Source of the DNA: a bacterium UBP2_UBA5202
Lineage (GTDB): Bacteria > Edwardsbacteria > AC1 > EtOH8
DNA length: 54,076 nt
Direction of reading: 5' to 3'
NCBI GenBank assembly: GCA_002412795.1
Contig: DHVS01000021.1
Coordinates: 1 to 54,076, forward strand
Of this stretch, positions 49,992-54,076 are shown in pieces (position 1 is the stretch's first letter; each line of letters opens with the position of its first letter). Position numbers and translations under genes: made by a program. The notes beneath the pieces were generated by a model. That model did not search any database, was not told where the DNA came from, and saw only the letters and a list, made by a program, of their open reading frames with translations.

Positions 49992-51230
49992 ATGTCAATT
50001 TTACAAAACAAAGATCCCGAGATCTACCAGTCTATCCTTGAGGAGACCCAGCGCCAGGAATACGGCCTGGAGCTGATTGCCTCCGAGAACTTCGTCTCCG
50101 AGGCGGTGCTGGAGGCGCAGGGTTCCGTCATGACCAACAAATACGCCGAGGGATATCCCGGCAAGCGCTACTACGGCGGCTGCGAATATGTGGACATGGC
50201 TGAAAACCTTGCCATGGAGCGGGCCCGTCAACTGTTCAGGGCCGAATATGCCAACGTTCAGCCCCATTCCGGCTCCCAGGCCAACATGGGCGCCTACTTT
50301 GCGGCCATTGAACCCGGCGACACCATCCTGGGCATGAACCTGTCCCACGGCGGACACCTGACCCACGGCAGTCCGGTCAATTTTTCCGGCAAATTGTACA
50401 AGGTCGTCTTCTACGGCGTGGAAAAGGAGACCGGCCAGATCAACTACGACGAGATCGAGGCCCTGGCCAAGGAGCACCGGCCCAAACTGATCATCGCCGG
50501 GGCCAGCGCATACCCCAGAACCCTTGACTTTGAACGCTTCCGGCTCATCGCCGACAGCGTGGAAGCCAAGCTGCTGGTCGACATGGCCCACATCGCCGGC
50601 CTGGTGGCCACCGGTCTGCATCCGACGCCGATCCCCTTTGCACATTTCACGACCACGACCACGCACAAAACCCTGCGCGGCCCTCGCGGCGGCATGATCC
50701 TGAGTTCGGAGGAATTCGGCAAGACGCTCAACTCCCAGATTTTTCCGGGCATCCAGGGCGGTCCGCTGATGCATGTCATCGCGGCCAAGGCCGTGGCTTT
50801 TGCCGAGGCCCTCAAGCCGGAATTCAAAACCTATCAGCAGCAGGTTCTGGACAATGCCAAATCCCTGGCCAGGGAACTGACCGATGCCGGGTACCATCTG
50901 GTTTCCAACGGCACGGACAATCACCTGATGCTCATGGATCTGACCGCGCACGACATCACGGGCAAAGACGCTGAAATCGCCCTGGACAAGGCCGGCATCA
51001 CCGTCAACAAGAACACGGTGCCCTTTGAGACCCGCTCTCCCTTTGTCACTTCGGGCGTGCGCCTGGGTACTCCGGCCCTGACCACCCGCGGGATGAAAAC
51101 CGACGACATGCGCAAGGTGGCCAAGTGGATCGTGGCGGTCCTGCAGAACCTGGACAACGAATCCCGACTGCATGATGTGCGGCTTGAGGTGGAAAAGTTT
51201 GCGGGACAGTTCCCCTTGTTCGCCTGGTAA
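49992..51230 (+). CDS. glyA: Serine hydroxymethyltransferase
   Basis: This 412-residue PLP enzyme interconverts serine and glycine with tetrahydrofolate. It shows LELIASENFVSEAVLEAQGSVMTNKYAEGYPGKRYYGGCEYVD, QPHSGSQANMGAYFA, DMAHIAGLVATGLHP, the PLP lysine in TTTTHKTLRGPRGGMI and VTSGVRLGTPALTTRGM, ending FPLFAW. Arg codons are mainly CGC and I saw no ATA Ile codon, unlike upstream genes. The upstream sequence (a 13-nt GTAAAATAAAACC shared with 48671-48683) looks host-like. A change of origin thus lies near or inside the 5' end. A hairpin terminator follows. Confidence 0.97.
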   Translation: MSILQNKDPEIYQSILEETQRQEYGLELIASENFVSEAVLEAQGSVMTNKYAEGYPGKRYYGGCEYVDMAENLAMERARQLFRAEYANVQPHSGSQANMGAYFAAIEPGDTILGMNLSHGGHLTHGSPVNFSGKLYKVVFYGVEKETGQINYDEIEALAKEHRPKLIIAGASAYPRTLDFERFRLIADSVEAKLLVDMAHIAGLVATGLHPTPIPFAHFTTTTTHKTLRGPRGGMILSSEEFGKTLNSQIFPGIQGGPLMHVIAAKAVAFAEALKPEFKTYQQQVLDNAKSLARELTDAGYHLVSNGTDNHLMLMDLTAHDITGKDAEIALDKAGITVNKNTVPFETRSPFVTSGVRLGTPALTTRGMKTDDMRKVAKWIVAVLQNLDNESRLHDVRLEVEKFAGQFPLFAW

Positions 51231-51256
51231 TCTCCCGCCCCTGCATTGGATTTCAC

Positions 51257-51290
51257 CAACCACAGAGCCGGAATTCCGGCCCTGTGGTTG
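51257..51290 (+). terminator. Hairpin terminator after glyA
   Basis: The 15-bp arms (51257-51271 CAACCACAGAGCCGG with 51276-51290) have one mismatch and an AATT loop, followed by ACTTGTTTCTT. It lies over a possible GTG start (51284) of the next frame, which argues for the later start at 51320. Confidence 0.75.
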
Positions 51291-51319
51291 ACTTGTTTCT
51301 TACCCGGTACGAGGACGGC

Positions 51320-51781
51320 ATGGACCAACGCATTCCCTGGCCTGAATATTTCATGAATATCGCCTATCTTGTCGCCGAGCGCTCCACCTGCCTGCGACGC
51401 AGGGTCGGAGCCCTGGCCGTCAAGGACAAACGGATCCTGGCCACAGGGTACAACGGGGCTCCGGCCGGACTGACCCACTGCCTGGACATCGGCTGCATGC
51501 GCGAACAACTGGGCATCCCGTCGGGCCAGCGCCATGAGCTGTGCAGGGCCCTGCACGCCGAGCAGAACGTCATCATCCAGGCCGCCATGCACGGCGTCAG
51601 CATCGAGGGAGCGGATATCTTCTGCACCACGCAGCCGTGCATCCTGTGCGCCAAGATGCTTATCAACTGCCGGGTCAAGGCCATATATTTCACCGAAGGC
51701 TATCCGGACGAAATGTCCTGCCAGATGCTTGATGAAGCCGGCATTCCGTACGTCAGGATGGAGAAAGCCGATGTGCGCTGA
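51320..51781 (+). CDS. Deoxycytidylate (dCMP) deaminase
   Basis: This 153-residue zinc deaminase (ComEB type) turns dCMP into dUMP for thymidylate synthesis. Motifs are WPEYFMNIAYLVAERSTCLRRRVGALAVKDKRILATGYNGAP, the zinc His/catalytic Glu in LCRALHAEQNVIIQAAMHG, and the two Cys of TTQPCILCAKMLINC. The start at ATG 51320 has GAGG upstream; the longer reading from GTG 51284 begins in a terminator arm. The 3' end overlaps ribD by 11 nt. The order glyA-dCMP deaminase-ribD is the usual Desulfovibrio arrangement. Confidence 0.94.
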   Translation: MDQRIPWPEYFMNIAYLVAERSTCLRRRVGALAVKDKRILATGYNGAPAGLTHCLDIGCMREQLGIPSGQRHELCRALHAEQNVIIQAAMHGVSIEGADIFCTTQPCILCAKMLINCRVKAIYFTEGYPDEMSCQMLDEAGIPYVRMEKADVR

Positions 51782-52883
51782 CACGGCGTTCATGGCCCGC
51801 GCCGTCACCCTGGCCCGGCAGGGCCAAGGATTCACGGCCCCCAACCCCTGTGTCGGGGCGGTGCTGGTCCGGGATGGCAACATCGTGGCCGAAGGATGGC
51901 ATACCCACTGCGGACAGCCCCACGCCGAGATCGAAGCCCTGCGTGACGCCCGCCGCAAGGGCGTCGACCCCAGCGGCTGCGCTCTCTACGTCACGCTGGA
52001 GCCCTGCAACCACCACGGCAAAACACCGCCCTGCTCCCGGGCCATTGTCGACGCCGGCATTCCGGAAGTCGTCATCGGCTGCCTTGATCCCAATCCCGTG
52101 GCCGCCGGAGGAGCGGCAATGCTGCGCTCCCAGGGCGTCCGGGTGCGAAGCAATGTCCTGGAAGACCAATGCCGCGACCTTATCGCCGACTTTCTCGTCT
52201 GGCAGACCACCAGCCGCCCCTACTCCATTCTCAAGCTGGCCACCACGCTGGACGGCAAGATCGCCACCCGCACCGGACATTCCGCCTGGATTTCCGGTCA
52301 GGCCTCACGCCGGGAAGTGCACCGGCTGCGCTCCTGGTGCGGCGCGGTCATCATTGGCGGGGGCACGTTCAGGGCCGACAATCCCATGCTGACCTGCCGG
52401 CTGGAACACTACGCCGGGCCGCAACCCCTGGCCGTGATCGTCACCAGCCGACTCCCTGAAAATCCGCACGACTTCGAGGTGCTCAAGCTCCGACCGCAAC
52501 AGACGGTGTTCTGGACAAGCACACCGGAAAGCCTGTCACCGCGAGGACAGCGCCTGGCCGACCTGGGCGCGGCAGTCTGGGCCCTGCCGGACAAAGACTT
52601 GGGCCTTGACCTGACAGCCGGCATGATCCGTCTGCGCCGGGAGCAGAACTGCCACTACGCCCTGGCCGAAGGGGGGGGGCGTCTGGTGGCGTCAATGCAA
52701 CGACAAGGGCTCGTCGACGAACTGCGTCTCTTCCAGGCCATGAAGATTCTGGGTGACGAACACGGGCAGTCTCTTTTTGCCGGGCGCACCGCGGACTCCA
52801 TGGAAGACTGCTGGGCCTTTGAACTCATGGAACAGTCCTTTTTCGAATCAGACCTTTACCTGCGGCTTCGGCCCAAGGAGTAG
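51771..52883 (+). CDS. ribD: Bifunctional riboflavin deaminase/reductase RibD
   Basis: This 370-residue enzyme performs steps two and three of riboflavin synthesis. The N-terminal deaminase has FMARAVTLARQGQGFTAPNPCVGAVLV, HAE (51-53) and EPCNHHGKTPPC (zinc Cys79, Cys88). The C-terminal HTP reductase has YSILKLATTLDGKIATRTGHSAWISG, the dinucleotide-site GAVIIGGGTFRADNPMLTCR and YALAEGGGRLVASMQRQGLVDELRLF. The start at 51771 (ATGTGCGCTGAC) overlaps the upstream stop and gives normal length; a longer frame from 51534 would cover most of the dCMP deaminase. ribE starts 3 nt after the stop. Confidence 0.96.
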   Translation: MCADTAFMARAVTLARQGQGFTAPNPCVGAVLVRDGNIVAEGWHTHCGQPHAEIEALRDARRKGVDPSGCALYVTLEPCNHHGKTPPCSRAIVDAGIPEVVIGCLDPNPVAAGGAAMLRSQGVRVRSNVLEDQCRDLIADFLVWQTTSRPYSILKLATTLDGKIATRTGHSAWISGQASRREVHRLRSWCGAVIIGGGTFRADNPMLTCRLEHYAGPQPLAVIVTSRLPENPHDFEVLKLRPQQTVFWTSTPESLSPRGQRLADLGAAVWALPDKDLGLDLTAGMIRLRREQNCHYALAEGGGRLVASMQRQGLVDELRLFQAMKILGDEHGQSLFAGRTADSMEDCWAFELMEQSFFESDLYLRLRPKE

Positions 52884-52886
52884 CCC

Positions 52887-53543
52887 ATGTTCACCGGCAT
52901 CATCGCAGGCACCGGACAGATCACGGCCATGGACCGTAGGGGCCGGGAAACGCGCTTGACGCTTCGCCCGAATTTTACCTGGTCCGGTTATGTGCGCGGC
53001 GAATCCATTGCCGTCAACGGCGTCTGTCTGACCGTCGAGACCTTTGGCTCGTACTGGTTCACGGCCTATGCGTCAGCCGAAACCATGTCCGTGACCAACC
53101 TGGGCGACCTGCGCGTTTCGTCCGTCGTCAATCTGGAGCGGGCCCTGGCCCTGGGCGACCGCCTGGGAGGGCATATCGTTTCCGGCCATGTCGACTGCCT
53201 GGCTCACGTTCAATCCATCCGACCGGCCGGGGAATCGCGCATCTACCGCCTGGATTTTCCGTCCACCTTCGCCATGCAGGTCATTGCCAAAGGGTCCGTG
53301 GCCCTGGACGGAATCAGCCTGACAGTGAATGATTGCGGTCAGGACTATTTGGAAGTAAACATCATCCCGGCCACGCAACGGGAGACAACCATTTCACACT
53401 GGGTTCCCGGACAAAGCGTCAACATGGAAACCGATGTCATCGGCAAGTATGTGAGCCGCATGCTCGCTCCCTGGAACACCGCTTCCACTCCGGTCAAACC
53501 ATCTGCCATCACCCCGGATTTTTTAAAAGAACACGGATTTTAG
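52887..53543 (+). CDS. ribE: Riboflavin synthase, alpha chain
   Basis: This 218-residue enzyme joins two lumazines to make riboflavin. It has two homologous barrels. The N-terminal begins MFTGIIAGTGQIT, then GESIAVNGVCLTVE and LGGHIVSGHVDCLA. The second has GSVALDGISLTVNDCG, IPATQRETTISHW and VNMETDVIGKYVSRML. All active-site elements are visible. Of 14 Arg codons I counted 8 CGC, 3 CGG and one AGG, with no ATA Ile; host smpB, by contrast, uses AGG and CGG most. No FMN riboswitch was recognised upstream of the rib genes. Confidence 0.96.
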   Translation: MFTGIIAGTGQITAMDRRGRETRLTLRPNFTWSGYVRGESIAVNGVCLTVETFGSYWFTAYASAETMSVTNLGDLRVSSVVNLERALALGDRLGGHIVSGHVDCLAHVQSIRPAGESRIYRLDFPSTFAMQVIAKGSVALDGISLTVNDCGQDYLEVNIIPATQRETTISHWVPGQSVNMETDVIGKYVSRMLAPWNTASTPVKPSAITPDFLKEHGF

Positions 53544-53576
53544 TCCCGCTCAGGGACAAGCAAACACGAGGAAAAC

Positions 53577-54076
53577 ATGCATATTTGTTCGGCCGAAGAG
53601 GCCATCAAGGAGATAAAGGAAGGCCGGATGATCATCCTGGTGGATGACGAGGACCGCGAAAACGAAGGCGATCTGACCATTGCCGCGGAAAAAGTCACGC
53701 CCGAAGCCATCAATTTCATGGCCAAATTCGGACGCGGACTGATTTGCCTGGCCCTGGAGCCGGCCCTGGTCGACAAGCTGGAACTGCCGCTGATGGCCAA
53801 GCGCAACACCTCGAAATTCGGAACCAACTTCACGGTGTCCATTGAGGCCAAGCAGGGCGTGACCACGGGCATTTCCGCTCATGATCGGGCGCTGACCATT
53901 CAGACCGCCGTGGCCGACGCCACCACCCCCGAAGACATCGCCACTCCCGGCCACATCTTTCCCTTGCGGGCCAGACCCGGCGGCGTGCTGGTCCGGGCCG
54001 GTCAGACCGAAGGTTCCGTTGATCTGTCCCGACTGGCCGGGCTCAAAGGCGCGGCCGTGATCTGCGAGATCATGAA
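53577..54076 (+). CDS. ribB: 3,4-dihydroxy-2-butanone-4-phosphate synthase (RibB or RibBA), 3' end outside window
   Basis: This partial frame of 166 codons runs off the window. It makes the four-carbon unit for lumazine from ribulose 5-phosphate. Motifs are IILVDDEDRENEGDLTIAAEKVTPEAINFMAKFGRGLICLAL, RNTSKFGTNFTVSIEAKQGVTTGISAHDRALTIQ, DIATPGHIFPLRARPGGVLVRAGQTEGSVDL and LKGAAVICEIM. ACGAGG precedes the ATG. Whether a GTP cyclohydrolase II domain (RibBA) follows cannot be seen, but Desulfovibrio-type clusters usually have the fusion. It is the last gene of the glyA-rib block in view. Confidence 0.95.
   Translation, partial: MHICSAEEAIKEIKEGRMIILVDDEDRENEGDLTIAAEKVTPEAINFMAKFGRGLICLALEPALVDKLELPLMAKRNTSKFGTNFTVSIEAKQGVTTGISAHDRALTIQTAVADATTPEDIATPGHIFPLRARPGGVLVRAGQTEGSVDLSRLAGLKGAAVICEIM

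Noticed and set aside
50001..51263. 420-codon minus-strand open frame opposite glyA
   Set aside because: The plus strand is an unmistakable serine hydroxymethyltransferase; the antisense frame has no domain.
51534..51770. N-terminal extension of ribD over the dCMP deaminase gene
   Set aside because: The extension is Ser/Arg/Pro-rich with no homology pattern, while ATG 51771 gives normal RibD length.
49896..53576. FMN riboswitch before the riboflavin genes
   Set aside because: I looked for the conserved RFN element upstream of glyA, the deaminase gene and ribB and saw none; the gaps between the rib genes are too short to hold one.

Overview
The window is a GC-rich piece of an uncultured bacterium. 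It opens inside gyrA and closes inside ribB/ribBA. There is no rRNA and no CRISPR array; the only tRNA seen is a Leu(CAG) tRNA. Lipoproteins, signal peptides, a FlgD/type IX-like C-terminal domain and many outward-facing membrane glycosyltransferases suggest a diderm. The host part uses AGG/CGG for Arg and ATA for Ile, and is rich in GGDEF, TPR and ExeA-like proteins. That resembles poorly cultured candidate phyla of the FCB/WOR-3/TA06/Edwardsbacteria kind, but this placement is inference at low confidence.

Layout. 0-3 kb: gyrA 3' end, a frameshifted GGDEF gene, a PAS protein and a DUF4234 protein. 3-8 kb: a vWA/GATase-like membrane protein, a rhomboid protease and a TMTC-like membrane glycosyltransferase with TPRs. 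8-13.4 kb: a creatininase-family hydrolase, a large cyclase-homology protein, a REC-GAF-GGDEF protein and a zinc-ribbon DUF2007 protein. 13.5-14.1 kb: tRNA-Leu and smpB, divergent. 14.1-19.9 kb (minus strand): a surface propeller protein and three glycosyltransferases. 20.0-27.4 kb (plus strand): a tightly overlapped operon of geranylgeranyl-reductase-like enzyme, TPR lipoprotein-like protein, DPM-like GT2, B12/radical SAM protein, TMTC-like GT with TPRs and SpoIID. 27.6-39.4 kb: ExeA-like ATPase, PHP phosphoesterase, ApgM, amidohydrolase, Rnk/GreA-like factor, flavodoxin, an AT-rich foreign gene, purH, HEAT protein and guaA. 39.5-47.5 kb: two TPR proteins, then an acyl-phosphate cluster with two butyrate kinases and two phosphate butyryltransferases. 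Embedded in that cluster are a SpoIIAA-like protein, a GIY-YIG nuclease flanked by palindromic repeats, and a diguanylate cyclase. 47.5-49.9 kb: a repeat-rich intergenic region, rpiB, a TlpA-like protein and a RelBE-type toxin-antitoxin pair.

From about 49.9 kb the character changes. glyA, dCMP deaminase, ribD, ribE and ribB follow in the order typical of Desulfovibrio-type genomes, with CGC-dominated Arg and no ATA Ile in glyA or ribE by hand count. This is either horizontal transfer or an assembly chimera joined near the start of glyA, since rpiB-glyA is itself a common bacterial neighbourhood.

The observations most worth following are: a butyrate kinase carrying a histone-H1-like lysine-rich N-terminal tail; the GIY-YIG/palindromic-repeat unit splitting the butyrate cluster; an operon that could encode a bacterial lipid-linked mannosylation route (polyprenol reductase, polyprenyl-phosphate sugar synthase, TMTC-like transferase); a frame-sensitive heptanucleotide repeat inside guaA; and several promoters so close to their start codons that leaderless transcripts are expected.
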